37,599 nucleotides of DNA from an uncultured Clostridia bacterium (GTDB lineage: Bacteria > Bacillota > Clostridia > Christensenellales > UBA1242): positions 1 through 37,599 of the forward strand of contig CALVNW010000013.1 in assembly GCA_944350015.1 (NCBI GenBank). Direction: 5' to 3'. The translations under genes were made by a program, and so were the position numbers. Positions 1 through 7,257 of the stretch are shown piece by piece. Within the stretch, counting starts at the first letter, position 1. Each line of letters begins with the position of its first letter. The notes under the pieces are model-generated. The model did no database searches. It was not told the origin of the DNA and was given only the letters and a program-made list of their open reading frames with translations.

Positions 1-74
1 CAAAGGGTAAATTAAAGGTTAAAATAGGGGTATAAACTAGATGATTTTACACAAAGTAATATAAAAAATTAAAT

Positions 75-90
75 AAAAAAAAAAAAAAAA
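75..90 (+). promoter_or_regulatory. Poly-A tract abutting the LRR gene start
   Basis: Sixteen A residues run directly into the ATG at 91, giving 17 A in a row with the start codon. No Shine-Dalgarno motif lies in this leader, whereas the paralogous gene at 7258 has AAGGAG. The leader also contains TAAAATAGGG (20-29), which matches the -10 region of the promoter upstream of 7258 (173-182 of the 7 kb line). The window begins with CA exactly 17 nt before this -10, where a TTGACA box would end, so a promoter cut by the window edge is possible. Confidence 0.5.
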
Positions 91-3015
91 ATGAGTCTAA
101 AGATGAAATTAGTATCAATGATATCTGCGTTTGTACTTGTAATAGGAATGCTATTAATAGGTGTATTTGCAGTAGAAAGGGTGCAAGTGGATATGGGTGG
201 AAGCATTACCTTTAACGCAGATGATGTCTACGCACGTGTTACGGGAAGTGTAGCAGATGCACAGGTTGCACCAGCTGGCTTAGATGTGACCTATTCAGCC
301 TATGAGACAGAGGGCAACCCTACAGCGTGGGAGAGCCTTGACCTTGAGTTTGATAGTCAAGCAACACCAATAGTGATATCAATCACGGTAGAGAACCTAA
401 GTACAGAGAGGAGCTTAACAGTAAACTTAACAGACGCTCTTACCTCTAGCGTGCCAAATTTAGGTAAAGCACTACAAAGAGATAATGGCGCGTATACAAG
501 TGGATCAAACATAACCTTAGACCCTAAGGATAATGGTACAAGCACAACAACCTTTACCATAACCTTATCAGTTACTGACAAAAACCAATCTCTCACCAAC
601 GCTCAATTTGACTATGACCTTAACCTCTATGATGAGAGTGCTGTACCAGAGCCACCAGAAGTGTATAGTGGGTTTGAATTTAATATTTTAGATGAAAATA
701 CCGCTGAAATTACGGGGTATACGGGTACAGATACTGAAGTTATAATACCAAGTACATTTTCTATAGGTACAACACCAATAACATCCTTTACAATGAATGA
801 GGATGGTTCTAATGAGTATGGCGAATTTGTTATGATAGCGTTATACCTTGGCGGATTTTATTACACCCCGCAGGGCGGAGAGAGAACATATTGTGCTAAC
901 TCTATGGAGTTTGCAAGTATAGCGGACACATTAGCATTCCCTATATATTTTGAACCGCAATATACACTTAGCTTAGACTCATACAATGAAAATAATTTAG
1001 ACTTATTTGTGAATTATATAGGAATCTTAGCTGAAATGCAAGGAGTAGGTTATAGTGACGGAAACTTTTATTTTACAACAGCAGATGGGCAGTATAATAA
1101 TACATTAGTCAATACAGTAGATATCTACAATTCAATATCAAGTGTACAAGACCCAACAGAGTTACAATCAATGTTTCCTATGCAGTTGAATTTGGCATCA
1201 ACATTCGGAGAGCCCGTTTATGTAGAAGGTGACGACTATGTAGTTAAAAGTATAGGGAGGAATGCATTCAATGGTTGCAGTGGACTTACAAGTGTAGATT
1301 TAAGCGGATGTACAAGTTTAACAAGTATAGGATATAATGCATTCCGTGATTGCAGTGGACTTACAAGTGTAGATTTAAGCGGATGTACAAGTTTAACAAG
1401 TATAGAAGATTATGCATTCAATGGTTGCAGTGGACTTACAAGTATCAGTTTACCATCAAGTTTAACAAGCATAGGGCTTTCTGCACTCTCTGGTTGTAGT
1501 AAATTACAACCATCAGCAACAGATCAAGGAGTAAAATATTTAGGAAGTGAACAAAATCCATATTTAGTATTATGGGATGGAAAAGATATAACAAGTTCGT
1601 CTTATATAGTTAATTCAAATTGTAAAGTTATTTGTAGTAGTGCATTCTCTGGCTGTGATGGACTTACAAGTATAACCTTGCCATCAAGTTTAACAAACAT
1701 AGAAATGTCTGCATTCTCTGGCTGTGATGGACTTACAAGTATAACTTTGCCATCAAGTTTAACAAGCATAGGAATGTCTGCATTCTCTGATTGTGCTGGA
1801 CTACTTGAAAGTATAATTGTAGAAGAAGGCAATACTGTTTACCATAGCGAAGGAAACTGTTTAATTGAGACGGAGTCAAATACACTGGTGCTTGGATGTA
1901 AAAACTCTATTATTCCATCTTATATAACAAGCATAGGGGATTATGCATTCTCTAATTGCAGTGAACTTACAAGCATAGATTTAAGCAACTGTACAAATTT
2001 AACAAGTATAGGAGAAGAAGCATTTTCTAATTGTGATGGACTTACAAGTATAGATTTAGGTAATTGCACAAACTTAACAAGCATAAAAAGATCCAGTTTC
2101 TTTTGGTGCGAAAGACTTGAAGAATTGATTTTACCAGCAAGCATAACAAGTATATCAGGAGATCCATTTTATGGTTGTTCAGAAATAGAGATAGTGGAAT
2201 TTAAAGGGACATTATTAGAATGGCTTTCTGTATCAATTGAATATGGAGGTAATACTTGGATAACTTCTTCACATAAATTTATTATAAACGGAGAAGAAGT
2301 TACGAATTTAGTTATACCAGAAGGCATTGAAGTAATAGGTGATCAGTTATTTAAAGGTTGTAGTGGACTTACAAGTATAACTCTGCCATCAAGTTTAACA
2401 AGCATAGGAATGTATGCATTCTCTGGTTGTAATGGACTTACAGGAGAGTTAGATTTAAGTAACTTGACAAGTTTAACAAGTATAGGGAGGAATGCATTCG
2501 CTGGTTGCAGAAATCTTACAAGTATAACCTTGCCATCAAGATTAACAAGTATAGGGATGTTTGCATTCTCTGGTTGCAGAAATCTTACAAGTATAATTGT
2601 AGAAGAAGGCAATACTGTTTACCATAGCGAAGGAAACTGTTTAATTGAGACGGAGTCAAATACACTGGTGCTTGGATGTAAAAACTCTATTATTCCATCT
2701 TATATAACAAGTATAGGGGAATATGCATTCGAATATTGCGATGGACTTACAAGCATAACCTTGCCATCAAGTTTAACAAGTATAGGGAGTGATGCATTCC
2801 GTAATTGCAGTAGACTTAGAGAGGTTATAATAGATAGTGAGTATGTGTATACTAATACAACATCGACATCTGCGTGTGGTGGGCTGTTTCGCAACTCATC
2901 TATCACCACTGTCAAGGTTTTGGCTAGTTTGGATGATGGAACTAATAGTTATATCACCGCAAACTTTTCAAATGTAACAACCGAGGGCGATTATACTGTT
3001 TATCGAAAGCAATAA
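91..3015 (+). CDS. Secreted BspA-type leucine-rich-repeat surface protein
   Basis: A 974-residue exported protein. Residues 1-27 are a signal peptide (short basic start, hydrophobic core, ending GVFA). Residues about 28-190 form a beta-rich module homologous to the whole protein encoded at 7258: both share MSLK-KL-ISAF, GG-I-F and W-LDL-F blocks. A linker and second domain follow to about residue 380. About 17 LRR_5/BspA-type repeats then run to about residue 960, each with a LTSI-LPSSLTSIG-AF-GC pattern, typical of gut bacterial surface proteins that bind host or microbial ligands. There is no LPxTG sorting signal or C-terminal membrane segment, so attachment would depend on the N-terminal module or other contacts. 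The start codon follows a poly-A run and has no Shine-Dalgarno. A terminator follows at 3055-3101. The LRR assignment is firm; the ligand is unknown. Confidence 0.9.
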   Translation: MSLKMKLVSMISAFVLVIGMLLIGVFAVERVQVDMGGSITFNADDVYARVTGSVADAQVAPAGLDVTYSAYETEGNPTAWESLDLEFDSQATPIVISITVENLSTERSLTVNLTDALTSSVPNLGKALQRDNGAYTSGSNITLDPKDNGTSTTTFTITLSVTDKNQSLTNAQFDYDLNLYDESAVPEPPEVYSGFEFNILDENTAEITGYTGTDTEVIIPSTFSIGTTPITSFTMNEDGSNEYGEFVMIALYLGGFYYTPQGGERTYCANSMEFASIADTLAFPIYFEPQYTLSLDSYNENNLDLFVNYIGILAEMQGVGYSDGNFYFTTADGQYNNTLVNTVDIYNSISSVQDPTELQSMFPMQLNLASTFGEPVYVEGDDYVVKSIGRNAFNGCSGLTSVDLSGCTSLTSIGYNAFRDCSGLTSVDLSGCTSLTSIEDYAFNGCSGLTSISLPSSLTSIGLSALSGCSKLQPSATDQGVKYLGSEQNPYLVLWDGKDITSSSYIVNSNCKVICSSAFSGCDGLTSITLPSSLTNIEMSAFSGCDGLTSITLPSSLTSIGMSAFSDCAGLLESIIVEEGNTVYHSEGNCLIETESNTLVLGCKNSIIPSYITSIGDYAFSNCSELTSIDLSNCTNLTSIGEEAFSNCDGLTSIDLGNCTNLTSIKRSSFFWCERLEELILPASITSISGDPFYGCSEIEIVEFKGTLLEWLSVSIEYGGNTWITSSHKFIINGEEVTNLVIPEGIEVIGDQLFKGCSGLTSITLPSSLTSIGMYAFSGCNGLTGELDLSNLTSLTSIGRNAFAGCRNLTSITLPSRLTSIGMFAFSGCRNLTSIIVEEGNTVYHSEGNCLIETESNTLVLGCKNSIIPSYITSIGEYAFEYCDGLTSITLPSSLTSIGSDAFRNCSRLREVIIDSEYVYTNTTSTSACGGLFRNSSITTVKVLASLDDGTNSYITANFSNVTTEGDYTVYRKQ
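1809..1931 (+). repeat. 123-bp exact direct repeat, copy 1, inside the LRR gene
   Basis: This segment is identical to 2589-2711, 780 bp downstream and in the same reading frame. It encodes a non-LRR insert (starting IIVEEGNTVYHSEGN) that interrupts the LRR array and runs into the next repeat. Complete nucleotide identity in both copies points to recent duplication or gene conversion. Confidence 0.95.
2589..2711 (+). repeat. 123-bp exact direct repeat, copy 2, inside the LRR gene
   Basis: Second copy of 1809-1931. Recombination between the copies would delete or duplicate exactly 780 bp (260 codons) without a frameshift, changing LRR array length. Confidence 0.95.
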
Positions 3016-3054
3016 CTTTAAAAAGATTTAAAGTTAAGCGGTTAGATTTATTTA

Positions 3055-3101
3055 AAAAATGCTAGAGGTTTATCTATATTGATAGATTGTCTAGCATTTT
3101 T
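3055..3101 (+). terminator. Intrinsic terminator after the LRR gene
   Basis: A 12-bp perfect stem, AAAAATGCTAGA (3055-3066) with its complement at 3090-3101, encloses a smaller ATCTAT/ATAGAT stem and ends in a T run. It lies 39 bp after the stop codon. Confidence 0.9.
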
Positions 3102-3205
3102 TGTTCTTTGTCAATAATGGAGGTATGTTTCATAAGGAAAAGCAATATTTTGTGGTTATTGTGTAACAAAATTAAAGCTAAATCAAGCATATATATTTAA
3201 TTTAG

Positions 3206-3234
3206 TTGCATTTTACTTTTCTAAATGCTAAAAT
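3206..3234 (+). promoter_or_regulatory. Promoter of the SPFH/zinc-ribbon operon
   Basis: TTGCAT (3206-3211), a 17-nt spacer, then TAAAAT (3229-3234) preceded by TGC, an extended -10. The predicted start near 3241 lies just ahead of the AAGGAG ribosome site (3241-3246) of the gene at 3253. Confidence 0.6.
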
Positions 3235-3252
3235 AATATCAAGGAGAATGAT

Positions 3253-4293
3253 ATGGGAATTTTAAAGAATATCGAATGGACTGATTCATCAAGTAACCTT
3301 ATTATATGGAAGTATCCTATCAATAAAGACCACGTAAACAAGGGCTCAGCATTGACAGTCAGAGAAAGCCAAGTTGCAATTTTTGTTGATAAAGGACGTC
3401 TTGCAGATGTATTTTTGCCAGGTTATTACAAACTTGACACTAGCAATATGCCTGTGCTTACAAAACTTATGTCTTGGAAGTATGGCTTTGAAACGCCATT
3501 TAAGTCTGACATATATTTTGTAAATACAAAGCAGTTCACAAATCAAAAGTGGGGGACAGCAAATCCTATTCTTGTAAGAGACAAGGACTATGGCGCCGTT
3601 CGTATTAGAGGTTTTGGTAACTATTCATTTAAGGTTGATGATGCCTATGTATTTATGCAAAACCTAAGCGGAACCAACACCAAGTTTGAAACCACGCAAA
3701 TCACCGATTACCTTCGTAGTATGGTGGTAAGTGGCATTTCTGATGCAATAGGTGAAAGCAAAATTGCAGTACTTGATATGGCTGCAAACTTGCAAGAGCT
3801 TTCTAAGATTGTTGAAACTAAAATGGCACAGGAGTTTAAGGCTATCGGTCTTGAGCTTACAAACTTTGTTTTTGAGAGTTTCTCTCTTCCAGAGGAGCTT
3901 GAGAAGGCACTTGATAAAAACACCTCGCTTGGTATGATGCGTGGTAATATGGATGTTTACACTCAAATGGAAACCTTAGAGGCAATGAAAGAGGCTGCCA
4001 AAAACCCTGGAGCTGCCGGTGGTACAATGGGCGCTGGTATGGGGCTTGGTATGGGTATGGGACTTGGTAACATTTTTGCAAACAATATGCAACAAATGAA
4101 TAACCAACATCAAACTCAAGCGCAAAATCAACCTCAGAAAAAGTTCTGCCCAAATTGTGGCGCTGAAATCAATGGAAACCCTAAGTTCTGCCCAGAATGT
4201 GGTCAAAAGATGAAACACGTTTGCCCAGATTGCGGAACAGAGGTAAAAGCTAGCGCAAAATTCTGTCCAGAATGTGGCAGGAAACTTAAATAA
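3253..4293 (+). CDS. SPFH-domain protein with C-terminal double zinc ribbon (YdjI-like)
   Basis: A 346-residue cytoplasmic or membrane-peripheral protein. Residues 1 to about 240 form an SPFH (band-7-like) domain of the 'virion core protein' type. A Gly/Met/Gln/Asn-rich linker follows (about 250-296). The C-terminus carries two zinc ribbons, seen as four CxxC pairs (CPNC, CPEC, CPDC, CPEC). This order matches B. subtilis YdjI, which works with PspA (YdjF), YdjG and YdjH in an envelope-stress complex. AAGGAG lies 6 nt before the ATG. It is first in a run of four same-strand genes, 13 bp ahead of the next. No PspA gene is adjacent, so the partner is missing or encoded elsewhere. Family assignment is confident; the stress role is inferred from the B. 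subtilis system. Confidence 0.88.
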   Translation: MGILKNIEWTDSSSNLIIWKYPINKDHVNKGSALTVRESQVAIFVDKGRLADVFLPGYYKLDTSNMPVLTKLMSWKYGFETPFKSDIYFVNTKQFTNQKWGTANPILVRDKDYGAVRIRGFGNYSFKVDDAYVFMQNLSGTNTKFETTQITDYLRSMVVSGISDAIGESKIAVLDMAANLQELSKIVETKMAQEFKAIGLELTNFVFESFSLPEELEKALDKNTSLGMMRGNMDVYTQMETLEAMKEAAKNPGAAGGTMGAGMGLGMGMGLGNIFANNMQQMNNQHQTQAQNQPQKKFCPNCGAEINGNPKFCPECGQKMKHVCPDCGTEVKASAKFCPECGRKLK

Positions 4294-4306
4294 GGGAACT
4301 TAAGTG

Positions 4307-5407
4307 ATGAGTGAAAATCAAGTTGATGAAAAGATAGAGCAAAAGTTATATTCAGATGATAACCTTGACGTGTCTATATACAAATGTCCAAATTGCGGTG
4401 GTGAAGCTGTTTTTGAGCCTAAAGAGCAGAAACTGAAGTGTCTATATTGTGGCGGATTGTTTGAAATTGGCAATTTGGCTACAACAAAGGAGCGTGACCT
4501 TGATGAGCTTCTCAGTGAAGGTCAAGTTTGGGATGAGGCAGACGTATATCAATGTAAAACTTGTGGCGCCAAGGAGATTATATCCAGTGGCGAGGTTTCT
4601 CACAAATGCTCCTTTTGCGGAACGAGCAACATAGTTAAGAGCGAAGAACTCCCTGGCATCAAACCTCAAGGCATAACGCCTTTTAAGATTGACAAATTTG
4701 GAGCAAGTGCATCGGCAGTCAAGTGGGCAAAGAAAAAATTTTATGCGCCGAGAGCTTTTAAAAAGAGTGTTAAAGCCGAAAAAATCCAAGGTTTGTATAA
4801 TCCCGTGTTCACTTTTGATGCATTAACTCAAAATTTATACAACGGGAAGTTAGGGAAAAGGTACACTAAACACGTTTATCGTGATGGGAAGATGGTGCCA
4901 GTACAAGAGGTTAGGTATTTCAATATCTCTGGCTATCAAGAAGTGACTTTTGATGATTTGCTTGTTCAGGCGTCAAACGCCATCCCTGCTCAGTTTATAA
5001 ATCAAATAGCACCATTTCCGACTAAAGAAGCGGTCGAGTATAGAACCGAATTTATAAGAGGATATGGGGCAAGTACATACAATAAGTCTGGCAAAGAGTG
5101 CTGGGAAGAGTGCAAGAGCTTAATGCATAGAAGAATTGAATCGCAAATTCTTAAGCGCTATGATTATGATATCAAGGTTGCCTTAAATATTGACACTAAG
5201 TATCTCAATGAACAGTATAAATACATTCTTGTGCCAGTTTATGTTGGTCATTACAACTTCAAGGGAAAACTTTACAACTTCTACGTGAATGGCTACAATG
5301 GAAAAGTAGGAGGTAAAACTCCTGTATCTAAACTTAAAATATTTTTTACAGTACTTCTCGTACTGATTGGCATTGCAAGTATATTCTTGCTTGTTGAGTT
5401 TACATAA
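4307..5407 (+). CDS. Membrane-anchored zinc-ribbon protein (YdjG-like)
   Basis: A 366-residue protein with two N-terminal TFIIB-type zinc ribbons: CPNCGG/CLYCGG at about residues 25-50 and CKTCGA/CSFCGT at about 83-108. A long beta-rich middle region of unknown fold follows, then one C-terminal membrane segment (about 340-362). Two starts are possible, GTG at 4304 and ATG at 4307. The ATG is preferred, with AAGGGA 9 nt upstream. Domain order and position after the SPFH gene match B. subtilis YdjG, which with YdjH recruits PspA to the membrane. A tail-anchored cytosolic sensor or scaffold is the likeliest role, by analogy only. Confidence 0.8.
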   Translation: MSENQVDEKIEQKLYSDDNLDVSIYKCPNCGGEAVFEPKEQKLKCLYCGGLFEIGNLATTKERDLDELLSEGQVWDEADVYQCKTCGAKEIISSGEVSHKCSFCGTSNIVKSEELPGIKPQGITPFKIDKFGASASAVKWAKKKFYAPRAFKKSVKAEKIQGLYNPVFTFDALTQNLYNGKLGKRYTKHVYRDGKMVPVQEVRYFNISGYQEVTFDDLLVQASNAIPAQFINQIAPFPTKEAVEYRTEFIRGYGASTYNKSGKECWEECKSLMHRRIESQILKRYDYDIKVALNIDTKYLNEQYKYILVPVYVGHYNFKGKLYNFYVNGYNGKVGGKTPVSKLKIFFTVLLVLIGIASIFLLVEFT

Positions 5408-5419
5408 AAGGAGGCGGTT

Positions 5420-5833
5420 ATGGAGTGGAGCGAAATTGCTCTTATTGTGGTAGGTGTTTTGCTAGTTGTAATGCTCATACTTTTTGGAGTAACATACTCA
5501 AAACTGAAACATAAAGATAGTGACAAGAAGGTTGAGGACTATGAGATAATTGATGGCGTTCGCTATACTAAGGACGATAAAGTTATCGATGATAAAGGTA
5601 ACGCAAAACTTTCTCTTAAAAAAGGCGACATAGTGTTAGAACGAGGCAAAGAGTATAAAGTCAGTAAAGATTTGCTGGCTGGCAAATACACTGTGTTGAC
5701 GGGTGACGAAAACACCGAAGTTGTCGCTATGAGAATAGGCGGAATTGTCAAAGATTACAAACATTTTTCGTCTATTGTTTTGACTGACGGAGATGTTATA
5801 TCGGCGGTTTCTGCTAATGCTGTTTTGAGATAA
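5420..5833 (+). CDS. Small single-span membrane protein of the SPFH operon
   Basis: 137 residues: an N-terminal membrane helix (about 5-26), a charged linker rich in Lys/Asp, then a compact beta-rich domain (about 70-137) with a DLLAGKYTV motif and a late LTDGDVISAV strand. A similar G-K-Y plus DGD pattern recurs in small extracytoplasmic domains of Bacillota envelope proteins. AAAGGAGG sits 6 nt before the ATG, and the gene begins 12 bp after the YdjG-like gene. By position it may stand in for B. subtilis YdjH, but I do not see convincing sequence similarity. Function unknown. Confidence 0.7.
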   Translation: MEWSEIALIVVGVLLVVMLILFGVTYSKLKHKDSDKKVEDYEIIDGVRYTKDDKVIDDKGNAKLSLKKGDIVLERGKEYKVSKDLLAGKYTVLTGDENTEVVAMRIGGIVKDYKHFSSIVLTDGDVISAVSANAVLR

Positions 5834-5906
5834 TTTAATAAAAATCTCTTGTTTGCTTGAAAATTTTTGGTTTTTTACATATTTTTTATAAAAGGAGAGT
5901 AAAAAA

Positions 5907-6359
5907 ATGGGTAGAAATATGTTGTATAAACTACTAGGAGCTTTAATTGTTTTGGTTGCGGCTGTGCTTTGGATACTGTCTCTTACCGTACCTAAAACAT
6001 TTGGCTTCTTTTCACTTGCTTGGGCTGGCGTGATAATTTGTGGTGGACTTGGGCTTATAATGTTACTTCAAGGATGTTTTCAAAAGAATGTATCAACTAT
6101 TAAGAAGTTGAAGATATGGTTTGGTATAGCCCTTCTTGTATGTGCCATTCTATGCCTTGTGTCTGAACTTGCAATTAAGGATAGTTTAGTAATACCTATC
6201 ATTGCAATAGTTGTTGCAGTAGGGCTTGTAATAACTGTTCTTGCAACTGGTGGTAAAAAATGGGATGAAGGTGACAACCACAAAGCAGGATACAAAAATT
6301 ATTATGAGCGCAAAGCCGAAGAAGAAAAGAAAAATGCCGAAGATAATAAAGGCGAATAA
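5907..6359 (+). CDS. Four-span membrane protein, last gene of the SPFH operon
   Basis: 150 residues with four predicted membrane helices (about 7-27, 35-57, 71-90, 94-115) and a very charged C-terminal tail rich in Lys/Glu (about 118-150). I do not recognise the family. AAAGGAG lies upstream of the ATG. The 73-bp gap before it holds a weak possible promoter (TTGAAA 5857-5862, 17 nt, TATTTT 5880-5885), so it may be both part of the operon and separately expressed. A strong terminator follows at 6382-6411. The context suggests an envelope-stress membrane component. Confidence 0.65.
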   Translation: MGRNMLYKLLGALIVLVAAVLWILSLTVPKTFGFFSLAWAGVIICGGLGLIMLLQGCFQKNVSTIKKLKIWFGIALLVCAILCLVSELAIKDSLVIPIIAIVVAVGLVITVLATGGKKWDEGDNHKAGYKNYYERKAEEEKKNAEDNKGE

Positions 6360-6381
6360 AAAGTAATTAAAATTGATTGAG

Positions 6382-6411
6382 AAAAGCAAAATATTAATTT
6401 ATTTTGCTTTT
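6382..6411 (+). terminator. Intrinsic terminator of the SPFH operon
   Basis: A 12-bp perfect stem (6382-6393 with 6400-6411; left arm AAAAGCAAAATA) closes a 6-nt loop and ends in a T run. Confidence 0.9.
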
Positions 6412-6720
6412 TTAATGGGATTTTTCAGATTTGATAAAAATAAGTTAAGAATTAAAATCAAAGTTGAATTAAAAATGTCATACAAGGAAAGAGAAAGATA
6501 TTTACAACTATGACAACGTTTATTATGCTACTATTTTTAGGTGCAGTGTTGCCAGTTTGCCAGCCTTACGCGCTCCGCTCGCGCCCGCGGGACCATAGAC
6601 CCCGCGAGGCACGTCGCTCCGCCATCTCTCCGAACGGGCGAGTAGAAAGTACGATAATAGTATCCCTCTTCTAGTGATAGAAGACCAGCCTTACGCTGGG
6701 CGCCAGCCTAGAGGCTGGGC

Positions 6721-6816
6721 GAAGTATCGTTTGTGGTATCTATAATTTTGTTGTACATTGGTACGTCGGGGGGACTTAAAACGGAAATGGTGTCGATGAC
6801 GCCCAAACTTAGTTTG
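6721..6816 (+). repeat. Degenerate repeat unit A of the hairpin island
   Basis: Shares TATCGTTT, a WTTTTGTTG block, CGTCGGGG, ACTTAAAA and the exact string GAAATGGTGTCGATGAC with unit B about 140 bp downstream, then ends in the CAAACTTAGTTTG hairpin. A more degenerate copy (CGTTTATTATGCTACTATTTTT) begins near 6516. The first G run here is G6. Confidence 0.75.
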
Positions 6817-6859
6817 CACCAACCTTAGGTTGGACCAGTATCGGCAAACTTAGTTTGCA

Positions 6860-6957
6860 TCATTATCGTTTATAGTGTCTGTATTTTTGTTGCATTTTGG
6901 TCCGTCGGGGGAAACTTAAAAGAGAAATGGTGTCGATGACACCCAAACTTAGTTTGG
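6860..6957 (+). repeat. Degenerate repeat unit B of the hairpin island
   Basis: Second clear copy of unit A, with G5 instead of G6 and the same GAAATGGTGTCGATGAC core ahead of a CCAAACTTAGTTTGG hairpin. A truncated third copy (about 6958-7020) lacks the CGTCGGGG-GATGAC segment but keeps the TATCGTTT start and the CAAACTTAGTTTG hairpin end. Confidence 0.75.
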
Positions 6958-7084
6958 ATCAGTATCGTTTGTTGTATTTGTTATTTTTACTGTACCTTGG
7001 TCTGACAAACTTAGTTTGCATCACTTTTAATCGCCGAAAGGCGCGTATTTTAGTTGCCAAAGGCAACCAAAATACCCCTTAGAA

Positions 7085-7183
7085 ACCCTAAAGCTTAGAA
7101 AGACCCCACATTTTTTGTCTGAAAAACTTTTTCGAAGTACGTCAATTTGCTTGACAAAAAATGCGGGGGGGGTAAAATAGGGT
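7085..7183. other. Long imperfect hairpin overlapping a promoter
   Basis: CCCCACATTTTTTGTC (7104-7119) pairs with GACAAAAAATGCGGGG (7153-7168) with one A/C mismatch. Outside it ACCCTA (7085-7090) pairs with TAGGGT (7178-7183). The 33-nt loop holds GAAAA-ACT-TTTTC and GTCAA/TTGAC sub-stems. The right arm contains the -35 box and part of the G8 spacer of the promoter of the gene at 7258, so folding or cruciform extrusion could affect that promoter. Confidence 0.65.
7151..7178 (+). promoter_or_regulatory. Promoter with a G8 tract in the spacer
   Basis: TTGACA (7151-7156), a 16-nt spacer containing eight consecutive G (7165-7172), then TAAAAT (7173-7178). The predicted start is near 7185, leaving a leader of about 70 nt before the ATG at 7258. 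Homopolymer slippage would change the -35 to -10 distance. Confidence 0.65.
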
Positions 7184-7257
7184 GACTTAAAATAAATATT
7201 CATTTAATTGCCCAAAATGAATAAGTTTAAGTTAATTTAAAATAAAGGAGAAAAAAT

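Larger units (their letters stand above)
6516..7080. repeat. Non-coding hairpin-rich island with degenerate repeat units
   Basis: About 560 bp without a plausible gene. The first part (6541-6720) is far more GC-rich than the surroundings. Perfect short hairpins sit side by side: GCGC arms 6570-6584, CGCGGG arms 6586-6606, CTTCTA arms 6668-6683, CCAGC arms 6685-6699, CCAGCC arms 6703-6718, CAAAC-TTA-GTTTG at 6804-6816, CCAACC-TTA-GGTTGG at 6819-6833, GCAAAC-TTA-GTTTGC at 6844-6858, CCAAAC-TTA-GTTTGG at 6943-6957, CAAAC-TTA-GTTTG at 7006-7018, CGCC-GAAA-GGCG at 7032-7043, and a longer one at 7045-7075. Loops are mostly TTA, AAA or GAAA. No transposase or terminal repeats mark it as an insertion sequence. 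Confidence 0.8.

Noticed and set aside
6721..7020. CRISPR array
   Set aside because: Repeat units are long, degenerate and unevenly spaced (about 140 and 98 bp), and there are no unique spacers or cas genes.
6897..7082. 61-codon open frame on the + strand within the hairpin island
   Set aside because: It starts inside a repeat unit, crosses several perfect hairpins, has no ribosome site and its sequence merely follows the repeats.
7104..7168. Invertible promoter (inverton) flanked by inverted repeats
   Set aside because: The 16-bp arms contain an A/C mismatch, the loop is only 33 bp, and the promoter -35 and G tract lie in the arm itself; no invertase gene is adjacent.
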